64,000 nt of DNA from an uncultured Lachnospiraceae bacterium (GTDB lineage Bacteria > Bacillota > Clostridia > Lachnospirales > Lachnospiraceae). The position numbers were made by a program, and so were the translations under genes. Below are positions 7,705 through 16,098 of the stretch, piece after piece. Every line of letters begins with the position of its first letter. Positions within the stretch are counted from its first letter, which is position 1. Where the stretch lies: the NCBI GenBank assembly GCA_910586645.1, contig CAJUIS010000002.1:121238-185237 (forward strand). Direction: 5' to 3'. The notes below the pieces were generated by a model. The model saw only the letters and a list, made by a program, of their open reading frames with translations, searched no databases and had not been told where the DNA came from.

Positions 7705-10377
7705 TCATCCTTCTGACGTATTGACTGCCCTGATCAAAAACTGTGAAGTAAAAAAAGTTTCTTTTTCTGCCGTTCCCGGCAGTTTCAAAATCTCCTCTAT
7801 CAGTTTTTCCTCTTCCGCCTGGCATCCGTTATCCAATATCCCCTCTGTTTTCTCAATCTGAAACCCGGTTTTCTCAAACAGCTCAAGCGCTGTTTTAAAA
7901 GTGAAAAACCGCAAATGCGTTTCATCTAGTATGCCTGATTTCTGATATGCCGCCGTCCCTTTCAAAAGGCCCACAATAACCGACATATGCATAACATTTG
8001 GAATGCTGGCAATTATGCGGCCGTTCTTCTTTAAAAACGGCTTTAAACGGCGCAGTGTTTGTCCCGGATTCTTCAGATGCTCCAAAACATCTCCAAACAG
8101 AATATAATCAAAATATCCTCTTTCATACGGCAAATCCATACATTCTATATCTCCCTGGCAGATATCCGCCAGGGTTCTTCCTATTTGGGCAACGTCTCCC
8201 GAAAGTTCAACTCCTTTTACAACAGATTTTGGCCAATGCGCCTTTATATGAGCCAGCGTCGCTCCATATCCGCATCCAATTTCCAAAATATGCAGCGGAG
8301 CGTCCTCATTCTCTTCTATGAATGTTATCATATCCTTTCGAATCTCGCCATAATATTCCGCATCAAAGCCCCACTTCTCCGCCAGCTTCTTTTTATTGGC
8401 CTCTAACAGTTTTTCAATATCCCTCTGTTTAAAGCTGGCGCTTCCATAATGAAGCGCAAAGCTGTTTTTACACAATACCTGCGTATACCCGGCCGCCGCA
8501 ATCCGAAATCCCAGATCGTTGTCCTCATAATATCCAGGCGAAAACCTTTCGTCAAACATCCCTGTCTGCTCAACAATCCCATGCCGCAAAAGCAATGCAA
8601 ATCCCGCTAAATATGCTTTTCGTTCATAAGGATTTTTACAGGGGACATTGCATTCCCGCGCATAATTTCTCCAATCCTCTTTCGTATATCCTTCCCTGTC
8701 AACCGCCTGTCCGTTTCCAGCATAATTTGCAGCGCATCCCGCTGCGCCGGTCTTCCCTGTTTCATAAAGCCCCATCCTAAGGCAGAATATCGTATTGGGA
8801 CAGATCTCCGTATCATTATTCAGCAGTAAAATGTCATTTCCGCCCGCCGCTTTTATTCCCTGGTTGCTGCCTTTTGGAAACCCGGCGTTTTCCTCATTGC
8901 GAATCAGCTTTATATCGCCCTGCTCCTGCAGCCATTCATAAATGCCGTCTGTGGAAGCATTGTCAACGACAATCATTTCGTAAGTATCCGGCCGGTTATT
9001 TTTCCGGATGCTTTCAATGCACCGGATGCAAATTTCCTTTAAATTGTAAGATAAAATTACAATGGAAACAGGCCGTACCGAAAAGCCCTCCCTGTGCATA
9101 AGTTCCTGGCGTTCTTTTTGAATCCGCTTTTTGTGTTCTTCATCCCCGCAATAAAATTCCGCATTCTCCATACATAAAAACGCCTGATTTACATTCCTGT
9201 TTTTCAGACAAAGCCCCAGAAGATAATAAAACGCATAGTCCTTATAATTTTCTTTCAGCCCTTTAAAAATCCAGTCCCGAATCTGCTCGCTGCCTTCCGC
9301 ATCCGCAAGATAATGTCCCATTTTCATGCAAACTTCATTTTTATTTTTAACATAACGGCTTAAGACATCCATAATGGCGTATTTTGAATAATTTTTCTCC
9401 AGAAAAATCCTGCTCTCATCCATATCGTCCGCCTGATATTCTATCCTTTTCAAAGCGTACTTTAACATGCGCAGTTTCTCCAGCATTTGCCCAGGCCTGG
9501 CGCCGCCGTCATAAAAACGCGCCTCTGACTGATTCTTATCTTCCGTCCAGTCAATGCAGACTATGGCTTCATACTCCCTTAAAATCCGAATCCCCTGACG
9601 CTTTGGATTTAAAAATAAGTTCCTTAGTTCCTCCATCCTTCCCATTTCAAAAAGCTTTTTGACTTTTTCATATATTTTTTGATATTCATCATAGCCGACA
9701 TCCAGGCAGCATTCTCTTATCCGGAAATCTCCCATTTCCAAATATTCCAGGAGAAACCGCTTCCTGTAAACCTCATATTTTTCCATATTGTTATAGCCGT
9801 TATCATGGCAGCACCACGCCGCTTTCTGAGATGGAACCACAACTTTATATCCTGCCCTTTTAAACTCCATACACTGGGATATATCATAAAAATCCCATCC
9901 GTCAAAAATATCTTCTCTCCACGGAATGTCATACTGGGTTGCCAGCAAAAGCCCGTCCACTGCTTCTGCCTCGGTAAACATACCACCCGGAACCGGAAAA
10001 TCAGGAAGCGGCTCGCAATTGTCCGAAATCTTTCCGCAGTCCCATGATGCAACCGCGTAAGCGTCCGCGCTGAGATTTCCTGTTCCCACCATTCCAAGAA
10101 GCCCAATCTTTTCATCCTCCGCAAACACCGCCAGCATCCCGCAAATAAAATCGCGGTTTACAATAAAAACGTCCTGGTGCAGGTACACTTTATACTTTGC
10201 ATCGGAACTCTGCATCCCTGCATTATAGCCCGCAGCCATAGAAGGCGCTTCCGTTACGGTGATAATGTCTTTTTCATATCCCTGCGGCAGTTTAAGACGC
10301 TCCAGATAATATCTGCATTCTGAATATTTCATTTCATCATTGACGCAAACAATAAACGCAATCTGTTTTTCATTCAT
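7705..10377 (-). CDS. Large glycosyltransferase with two GT-A modules and a methyltransferase
   Basis: This 890-residue protein has three recognisable parts. Residues about 1-220 are a GT-A-like domain seen in bacterial surface-glycan loci (SMAAGYNAG, VYLHQDV). Residues about 437-660 are a classical family 2 glycosyltransferase with VSIVILSYN, VVDNASTDG and LLLNNDTEI. Residues about 690-860 are a class I SAM-dependent methyltransferase with ILEIGCGYGATL and the post-motif FGDVLEHL. The stretch between about 230 and 430 is helical and repeat-like. The protein probably adds one or two sugars and then caps or methylates the chain. It sits near the end of the first half of the island, 19 bases after a GT2 gene. 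Domain calls are firm; the substrates are unknown. Confidence 0.85.
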   Translation of the reverse strand: MNEKQIAFIVCVNDEMKYSECRYYLERLKLPQGYEKDIITVTEAPSMAAGYNAGMQSSDAKYKVYLHQDVFIVNRDFICGMLAVFAEDEKIGLLGMVGTGNLSADAYAVASWDCGKISDNCEPLPDFPVPGGMFTEAEAVDGLLLATQYDIPWREDIFDGWDFYDISQCMEFKRAGYKVVVPSQKAAWCCHDNGYNNMEKYEVYRKRFLLEYLEMGDFRIRECCLDVGYDEYQKIYEKVKKLFEMGRMEELRNLFLNPKRQGIRILREYEAIVCIDWTEDKNQSEARFYDGGARPGQMLEKLRMLKYALKRIEYQADDMDESRIFLEKNYSKYAIMDVLSRYVKNKNEVCMKMGHYLADAEGSEQIRDWIFKGLKENYKDYAFYYLLGLCLKNRNVNQAFLCMENAEFYCGDEEHKKRIQKERQELMHREGFSVRPVSIVILSYNLKEICIRCIESIRKNNRPDTYEMIVVDNASTDGIYEWLQEQGDIKLIRNEENAGFPKGSNQGIKAAGGNDILLLNNDTEICPNTIFCLRMGLYETGKTGAAGCAANYAGNGQAVDREGYTKEDWRNYARECNVPCKNPYERKAYLAGFALLLRHGIVEQTGMFDERFSPGYYEDNDLGFRIAAAGYTQVLCKNSFALHYGSASFKQRDIEKLLEANKKKLAEKWGFDAEYYGEIRKDMITFIEENEDAPLHILEIGCGYGATLAHIKAHWPKSVVKGVELSGDVAQIGRTLADICQGDIECMDLPYERGYFDYILFGDVLEHLKNPGQTLRRLKPFLKKNGRIIASIPNVMHMSVIVGLLKGTAAYQKSGILDETHLRFFTFKTALELFEKTGFQIEKTEGILDNGCQAEEEKLIEEILKLPGTAEKETFFTSQFLIRAVNTSEG

Positions 10378-10396
10378 CCGAATCCCACCATTCCTT

Positions 10397-11212
10397 TTAC
10401 CGCAGGCTCAGCTCTGTCAGACGGATAAACTCCGCCTTCATGCCAATCCTGTCCGCATCCCTCAGTATCACTTCTATTCTGTGATTCAATGTATCTGTGC
10501 TCAGATAATCCTCTTTATACTTCTGAACCAGATAACAGCTTGCCACCAGATAATTGACGGATTGTCCCGATACGCCGTTTGTGGAATACGCAGCGTCCAG
10601 CAATACTTTATCTACAAACAAAGCCTCAAAATTCTTTGCCATTTTAAGCGCCAAATCATAATCCTCCAGCGCTTTCATTCCCGTATCAAATCCGCCCGCC
10701 TTTAAAATGCATTCTTTTTTCGCAAGAATGGAAGGGCACGGCACTAAATTATCGTACAGAAGCTGTGCGTAAATATCGCCGGATTTCTTTTTCCGGTCAA
10801 TCTCCTCAGACGGCAGAACTGCAAAACAGTTATTTCCCATATCATACCGAATCTTATGGTAGACAAATCCTGTCTTGGGAGACGATTTCTCCATATAATC
10901 CATCTGCACTTCCAGTTTTTGCGGATGCCAGATATCGTCTGAATCCTCAAATGCAATATAATCCCCCGCCGCCATTTCAATTCCATAATTACGGGCTTTC
11001 GCCTGCCCTTCGTTTTGGGGAAGTTTAAAATAACGTATCCGCCCGTCTTTAAAAGTCCGTACGGCCTCTTCCGTATGATCTTCTGAGCCATCGTCCACAA
11101 TAATAAGTTCAAAATAAGGATACGTCTGCGCCAGCACGCTCTTTATCGCGCTTTTTAAAAGTTCCGCCCGATTGTATGTTGGGAGAATAACGCTTATTTT
11201 GATATCTGTCAT
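10397..11212 (-). CDS. Family 2 glycosyltransferase
   Basis: A 271-residue single-domain GT-A enzyme. It starts with ISVILPTYNRAELL, has LIIVDDGSEDHTEEAV and the metal-binding region YIAFEDSDDIW, in which EDSDD replaces the more common DxDD. No transmembrane helix is visible. The start codon overlaps the stop of the preceding GT2 gene by 4 bases, which indicates translational coupling. It probably transfers one sugar of the glycan from a nucleotide donor in the cytoplasm. The exact sugar cannot be predicted. Confidence 0.9.
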   Translation of the reverse strand: MTDIKISVILPTYNRAELLKSAIKSVLAQTYPYFELIIVDDGSEDHTEEAVRTFKDGRIRYFKLPQNEGQAKARNYGIEMAAGDYIAFEDSDDIWHPQKLEVQMDYMEKSSPKTGFVYHKIRYDMGNNCFAVLPSEEIDRKKKSGDIYAQLLYDNLVPCPSILAKKECILKAGGFDTGMKALEDYDLALKMAKNFEALFVDKVLLDAAYSTNGVSGQSVNYLVASCYLVQKYKEDYLSTDTLNHRIEVILRDADRIGMKAEFIRLTELSLR

Positions 11213-12288
11213 CCCTGCTCTCCTTCGCCTATACCCATCATATTATTGTATGAACGCGAGGCGTCTTTCACATATCCCTCTTTTATGCACTCCAATTCCT
11301 GAATCGTATACCCGTCTTCCGATTCCAGAAGCCTAAGCATCATTTGATCCAATGGATGAAACTCCTTTATCAGCGGATTCTCCATAAAATTTGGAAACCA
11401 TTCGTAAATCCTTTTCCGCATGACAGGCAATACATCTGGTATCACATTCATTTTTAAAAATATTGCAAACCATGTGCCGCAATAATACATCCTTATAAAA
11501 CGCGCTTCTATCTGTTCATAATACCGCTCAAACAATCCCTGTTCTTTAAACAAATTTACTGCCATCTCTTCTATCTGCATACGATCCAAATGATACATAT
11601 CTATAGATGAAACGGTAGAATTCTCGTTCCTGTAATAACAATACAGCACTTCATCTATAATAGAAACATTTTTCGAAAAAACCTCACACTTCGTACCCCA
11701 GTAATTGTCCTCATATTTAAGCCCTTCCGGAAACCATATTTCATTTTCCAGAATAAAATCTTTTCGAAAAACGCGCGAGGGAAGAACGCCAAATTCTCCA
11801 TTTTTCATATCCTCATCCAATGTCTGAAACGCCAGGCCTCCAATTGTCTCACAATGATATTCCCTGTCGTTTTTCTGAGCCGGCTCTGTAAAATCCGGCT
11901 GTTCCCATGAAAATAAATGCACAAATTTTGCGCTTACCCAGTCAAAATTCCCTTCTTTTATTTTCCGGTACAGTTTTTCATAAAAGGTATCCGCAATCAC
12001 GTCATCCACGTCTAAAAATCCGATATATTCCGCGGAAGCATATTTTAAACCTGTATTTCTGGCCGCTCCCTGACCATAATTTTTATCGCAGTTAATCAGA
12101 ATTACCTGATCCTGGTATTTCATTTCATACTGCATCAATTTTCCAAGCGTCGCGTCTAAAGATCCATCGTTAATAAAAATAATTTCCAGATTCTCAAAAC
12201 CGATTGTCTGGCTCAGCAGCCTTTCCATACAGCGTTCTACATAATTGGCCGCATTATAACAGGGAATGATTACACTGATATATGGCAT
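11209..12288 (-). CDS. Family 2 glycosyltransferase
   Basis: The 359-residue protein opens with YISVIIPCYNAANYVERCM and contains FINDGSLDATL and the metal-binding stretch IGFLDVDDVIADTF, which are standard for inverting family 2 transferases. The C-terminal half is helical and rich in aromatic residues, as in teichoic-acid and capsule transferases of this subgroup. It follows the methyltransferase gene by 22 bases and overlaps the next GT2 by 4 bases. It is probably part of the same glycan assembly line; the specificity is unknown. Confidence 0.9.
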   Translation of the reverse strand: MPYISVIIPCYNAANYVERCMERLLSQTIGFENLEIIFINDGSLDATLGKLMQYEMKYQDQVILINCDKNYGQGAARNTGLKYASAEYIGFLDVDDVIADTFYEKLYRKIKEGNFDWVSAKFVHLFSWEQPDFTEPAQKNDREYHCETIGGLAFQTLDEDMKNGEFGVLPSRVFRKDFILENEIWFPEGLKYEDNYWGTKCEVFSKNVSIIDEVLYCYYRNENSTVSSIDMYHLDRMQIEEMAVNLFKEQGLFERYYEQIEARFIRMYYCGTWFAIFLKMNVIPDVLPVMRKRIYEWFPNFMENPLIKEFHPLDQMMLRLLESEDGYTIQELECIKEGYVKDASRSYNNMMGIGEGEQG

Positions 12289-12310
12289 TTTCTCCTCCTT
12301 TTAAGTCCTC

Positions 12311-13048
12311 TTATTTCCGGCAGATACAGTAAATACTGGAACACAAGTCCGGATACTGCTGCCCCAGAGAGTAACATCCGTCCAGATATTCCTTTGAAAT
12401 GATATCTGTTTCCAGCAGTCTGTCCCACTGGAAATTTGCAAACGCTTTAAAAAACACGCCTGACTTATGGGTAATTCTCAAACCCGCTCTTTTTATTTCC
12501 GTCTCCAGCGTATCCAGGGTATATGTAACTCTGTGTCCATGCTTTTTCTCCGCTTCCGTCACAGACACATTCGATTCAATCAGACCCATCTTAACTGCAA
12601 TCTGCCTGGACGGCGCATTTGCGTTCGGACATGCCACAAACAGCGTCCCGTCATCGTCCAGCCACTCGTCTCTGATCTTTTTTAAAACGCCCGTCCTGTC
12701 GTCAATATGTTCCAATACGTGAATCAAAAATATATTTTCATAGGTATCCTCCAATTCAGCGTTTTCAAACAGGGATTCCACATACTTTATATTCTGATAT
12801 TTCACAAGCCTCTTCTTTGCAGCTTCCAAAGCCTCTTTTGAAGCCTCCACACAGGTAATCTCTTCAAACCGCCCTGCAATGCGTTCCGTAAAAGCGCCCT
12901 GAAAACAGCCGAGTTCCAGAGCCTTCTTCTGTTTTAAAAACGGTTCAAACGACTGCAGCATATAAGGATGCATCACATCAAAATCAAATTGATACGCATA
13001 CTTCCTGCCCTCATTATCTTTGCTTTCCCTATTGTAATCCCGTCCCAT
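12311..13048 (-). CDS. Class I SAM-dependent methyltransferase
   Basis: The 245-residue protein contains the SAM-binding motif I ALELGCFQGAFTERIA, the acidic residue segment ITCVEASKEA, and FLIHVLEHIDD after motif III. These place it with the Methyltransf_11/23-like enzymes common in O-antigen and flagellar glycan loci. It begins directly after the stop of the propeller gene at 13049, so the two are tightly coupled. It likely methylates a sugar hydroxyl or amino group. Methylation of another small molecule cannot be excluded. Confidence 0.85.
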   Translation of the reverse strand: MGRDYNRESKDNEGRKYAYQFDFDVMHPYMLQSFEPFLKQKKALELGCFQGAFTERIAGRFEEITCVEASKEALEAAKKRLVKYQNIKYVESLFENAELEDTYENIFLIHVLEHIDDRTGVLKKIRDEWLDDDGTLFVACPNANAPSRQIAVKMGLIESNVSVTEAEKKHGHRVTYTLDTLETEIKRAGLRITHKSGVFFKAFANFQWDRLLETDIISKEYLDGCYSLGQQYPDLCSSIYCICRK

Positions 13049-13981
13049 TCAAAAACCCTCCAATTTCGCCATTCCAAATCCATACTTTCCAAATTGATTG
13101 CCATTGTAAAGCAAATACAGCTCGCCTTTTGTCACAAAAGCATTCGGATAACAATTCATCTGTCCGTCCCATCCTGTTTCAGGCGCCGTAAAATTCAGCT
13201 CTTCATCACGTCTGTCCCATGTTTTTAAATCTTCTGAAACGGCATACCCTATGCGGTAACTTCTCTCTCTGTTTGTCCTGAAATCATAAGAGCTCCGGTA
13301 ACAAAAAAACATATGGTACTTATTCTGATAAAAAACGACACATGGAAGAGCCTGCGACTCGTCCAACAGACGATCCGGTATGAGCCGCCGTCCTTCTTTC
13401 TTCCATATAAGCCCGTCATTTGACACGGCATGGCCAATTTTATAAATCCGGTCAGGCTCCGCGCCTTCCTCAAACACCCTCCAGCTCTGCCCGTATATAT
13501 ACCACATATGAAACTGCCCCTGAAATCTTCTTACAAATCCGTCCACGACCAGGAAAGGCTCATCGAGAGAACTTGTCAGAACCGGCCCTTCCCCCACTCT
13601 TACAAAACTTTCCCCGCCATCGTCAGACACCGCAAGCCCGATTCCGGTATCGACCGAAACGGATCTTCTTCTGGACCATCCGCTCGTATAACCATAAATC
13701 CTGCCTTCGTATTCCATCGGGCTAAATGGAAATATTCCATGTTCATCAAAACAGCCAGGATTTCCGTCCGGCAGGATCTGTTTTAAAACCCGGATCGTCT
13801 TTTTAAAATCTTTAGAAAAATCGGCAAAACAAACATAGCTTATTAATTTATCCCCGTCTTTTTTACAGGCGGAAAAATATATGCGGATAAACTCCTCAAA
13901 TACAACCGCCTGTGGCGATTTTGCGTACTCCAATCCATATTCCTGAGGAGAAAATATCTTTCCATACCGTTTCCATTTCAT
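13049..13981 (-). CDS. Five-bladed beta-propeller glycosidase-like protein (first copy)
   Basis: The 310-residue sequence has repeated beta-strand blades with motifs such as IYFSACKKDGDKLIS, DEHGIFPFSPM, DEPFLVVDGFVRRF and NKYHMFFCYRSS. These resemble proteins of the GH43/GH62/GH130-like five-bladed propeller superfamily. It is clearly paralogous to the next gene (13978-14952), sharing the YHMFFCYR block and a similar GKMGFG/GKYGFG C-terminus. No signal peptide is present, so it acts in the cytoplasm. Similar proteins occur inside polysaccharide loci, where they may process or transfer sugars. The catalytic residues could not be assigned with confidence, and a hydrolase role is not proven. 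Confidence 0.7.
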   Translation of the reverse strand: MKWKRYGKIFSPQEYGLEYAKSPQAVVFEEFIRIYFSACKKDGDKLISYVCFADFSKDFKKTIRVLKQILPDGNPGCFDEHGIFPFSPMEYEGRIYGYTSGWSRRRSVSVDTGIGLAVSDDGGESFVRVGEGPVLTSSLDEPFLVVDGFVRRFQGQFHMWYIYGQSWRVFEEGAEPDRIYKIGHAVSNDGLIWKKEGRRLIPDRLLDESQALPCVVFYQNKYHMFFCYRSSYDFRTNRERSYRIGYAVSEDLKTWDRRDEELNFTAPETGWDGQMNCYPNAFVTKGELYLLYNGNQFGKYGFGMAKLEGF

Positions 13982-14952
13982 GTAAGCTCTCCTTTTAATT
14001 CCGCCAGCCCAAATCCCATTTTCCCGACTTCATTGCCAAGATACAGCATATAAATTTTCCCGTTGCACGAAAACACATTTGGATAAGCGACCATCTCACT
14101 GTCCCAGTCTTTCCCGTCTTTTGAAATGTCAATGCCGGCTTTCCCGTCTTCCCTTGTCCAGTCAAAGAGGTTGTAAGAGCTGGCATAGCCAATTCTGTAC
14201 GCATTTTCCGGATTTCTTCTGAAATCGGTATGATTGCGGTAACAAAAAAACATATGATATTTTCCATTACAGAAAATCACATCTCCGCAAGCCTGTGATT
14301 CCAAAGGCCCCAGCTTATCCTCTAAAATCGTTCTGCCGCATTTTTTCCAGTTTATCCCGTCTTCCGACTGAGCCATGCGCAGCTTATAACAAATTTCCGC
14401 CCGTTCATTTTCCTTTGTCCACACTGTTCCCGCAGAATAAAACATATACCAATTTCCATGAAAAATCCTGACTTTTGGAGAGCATATCATAAAAGGCTCG
14501 TACAGAGAAGACGTCAAAACCGGCCCTTTCCCAATCCTCTGAAAAGATTCCCCGCCATCCTGACTCACGGCGCATCCAATGGAAACCTGAAACGGCACGG
14601 ACTCACATCTTGTTACCCCTCCATAATAGCCATAAATTTTTTCATCTTTTCGAATCACAGAAAACGGATATGTTCCAAATTCGTCAAACGTACCGCATTC
14701 TCCAAGATCTAAAACCGGTCTGTCGCATATTTTTAAAATCCGCATGGGATTATCTTTGTCCAAATCCACGTAGGACACCCTGCTGACTGTCTCTCCCCGC
14801 TCCGTCGGCTTCTCCCTGCAGCAAAAATAAACCCGGATAAAATTGTCAAATAAAAGCGCATTTTCTCCCTGCGCAAAGTTCCATCTCCAAAACGGACGTT
14901 CTTTGCACTCTGACGGATTAAAAACCAATCCTCTTTTCTCCCAGTGAAACAT
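13978..14952 (-). CDS. Five-bladed beta-propeller glycosidase-like protein (second copy)
   Basis: This 324-residue protein is a paralogue of the adjacent 13049-13981 product. Shared elements are the N-terminal WEKRGLVFNP block, a DEFGTYPFSVI blade, EPFMICSPKVRIF, YHMFFCYRNHTDF and the ending VGKMGFGLAELKG. The two genes overlap by 4 bases. The start overlaps the GNAT gene by 35 bases, which is unusual, but the N-terminus is conserved with the paralogue. No signal peptide is seen. The tandem pair points to two related steps on similar substrates or to a heteromeric complex; both ideas are inference. Confidence 0.7.
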   Translation of the reverse strand: MFHWEKRGLVFNPSECKERPFWRWNFAQGENALLFDNFIRVYFCCREKPTERGETVSRVSYVDLDKDNPMRILKICDRPVLDLGECGTFDEFGTYPFSVIRKDEKIYGYYGGVTRCESVPFQVSIGCAVSQDGGESFQRIGKGPVLTSSLYEPFMICSPKVRIFHGNWYMFYSAGTVWTKENERAEICYKLRMAQSEDGINWKKCGRTILEDKLGPLESQACGDVIFCNGKYHMFFCYRNHTDFRRNPENAYRIGYASSYNLFDWTREDGKAGIDISKDGKDWDSEMVAYPNVFSCNGKIYMLYLGNEVGKMGFGLAELKGELT

Positions 14953-15385
14953 CCCTTTCTATCTCCTTTTCCATAAAAAAAGATTCTGCAGAAGCGTCTG
15001 CCATTCTTTGAAATCCATTTTTCCTGTAAAAGCGGATCGCACGGTGATTCTTTTTATCCACTTCCAGTTTTATTCTGTTTCTCCCGTTTTGTTTTCCAAA
15101 CGCTTCAAGATGTCCTAACATGGACGCTCCAAGCCCCTGCCCCCTTAATTCAGAATCTACGGCAATCAGCGTCAAATAAATGACATGATTGGATGTATCA
15201 TTTCCATAAAAAGAAAAAAATCCCGCTCCATCAGACACGGTAAAATTTTCCGCATACAAAAACAGCTTTTCCGAATATTGCTTTAAATCTCCCACTCTTG
15301 AAGAAATCGTTCTCGCCGCGCTGCCGTCATGCCGAACCAGAAGCTCAAGCAGCTTTTTCGCAGAATCTACCTTTTCAAACCGCAT
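14918..15385 (-). CDS. GNAT-family N-acetyltransferase
   Basis: A 155-residue acetyltransferase with the acetyl-CoA-binding segment LRGQGLGASMLGHLEAFG and the C-terminal block NHRAIRFYRKNGFQ that defines the GNAT fold. GGAGG lies 9 bases before the ATG. It sits between the WbqC-like gene (overlap 11 bases) and the propeller gene (overlap 35 bases). The location suggests that it N-acetylates the amino sugar made by the DegT aminotransferase in the same operon, as PseH does in pseudaminic acid synthesis. No PseH-specific feature was recognised, so a generic role remains possible. Confidence 0.82.
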   Translation of the reverse strand: MRFEKVDSAKKLLELLVRHDGSAARTISSRVGDLKQYSEKLFLYAENFTVSDGAGFFSFYGNDTSNHVIYLTLIAVDSELRGQGLGASMLGHLEAFGKQNGRNRIKLEVDKKNHRAIRFYRKNGFQRMADASAESFFMEKEIERDVSLGEKRIGF

Positions 15386-16097
15386 CCCTGACGCCTCCCT
15401 TTATAAGCCGGAAACTTTTAAGCATTTCCCTGACTTCTTCTTTTGAATTAAACATTAAGACGTCAATAATGGACAATGACGGAATGAAGTCATTCTTAAA
15501 CTGTGCATATTCTCCGCATTCTGTTTGAATAAAACACAATTCTATCTGTTCTCTTGCAAAGTCATCCGCATGATACAATTTCATACCGCCAATCGCATTG
15601 ACGTACCTTTCACATCGTCTCTCCCTGCATATTGCAATCACTTTTTCCTGTGACTTTAAAGCAGCGTCACACTTTAACCGGGATGAAACAATAATTGGCG
15701 TACAGATATCCAGATGCCTGCAGACCTGCTTGACGGAATGATAAACATATTGAAATAAATTTGTGTCCTCATACCGAATGACCGGAACTAAAAATTCATA
15801 TGTCTGCTGAAAATACGGTGCCTTGCAGTATGCCGCTTCAATCTGGCGCAGCAGCTTTTCGGGATCAAACGTATCTGACAAATGTCTTTCCCGTATATCC
15901 AGAAAATCCGAATCCTTCTTTAACGGCAGCGTAATATATTTGTCCGTTCCCCCTGTTAAAATCCTGTTCCTGTTAATCCAGCCTTTTTTTGTATACTGTA
16001 TGTTGTCATAAATCACAAATTCATCCACGGCTTCTATCAATTGAAAATATCCGATGTAAGGCATAAAATATGCCTGCATAATCCCTATACTCTTCAT
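15375..16097 (-). CDS. WbqC-like family protein
   Basis: The conserved WbqC start is IMQAYFMPYIGYFQLIEAVD, followed by DNIQYTKKGWINRNRI, which is diagnostic of this family. The start at 16097 places the ATG immediately after the previous stop and begins just before the conserved block; a longer in-frame version would overlap the upstream gene by about 120 bases. The protein has about 240 residues. WbqC-like proteins occur in O-antigen and aminosugar loci and are suspected to modify amino sugars, but the reaction is not established as far as I know. Here it lies two genes after a DegT aminotransferase, which fits that association. Confidence 0.85.
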   Translation of the reverse strand: MKSIGIMQAYFMPYIGYFQLIEAVDEFVIYDNIQYTKKGWINRNRILTGGTDKYITLPLKKDSDFLDIRERHLSDTFDPEKLLRQIEAAYCKAPYFQQTYEFLVPVIRYEDTNLFQYVYHSVKQVCRHLDICTPIIVSSRLKCDAALKSQEKVIAICRERRCERYVNAIGGMKLYHADDFAREQIELCFIQTECGEYAQFKNDFIPSLSIIDVLMFNSKEEVREMLKSFRLIKGGVRDAV

Positions 16098-16098
16098 A

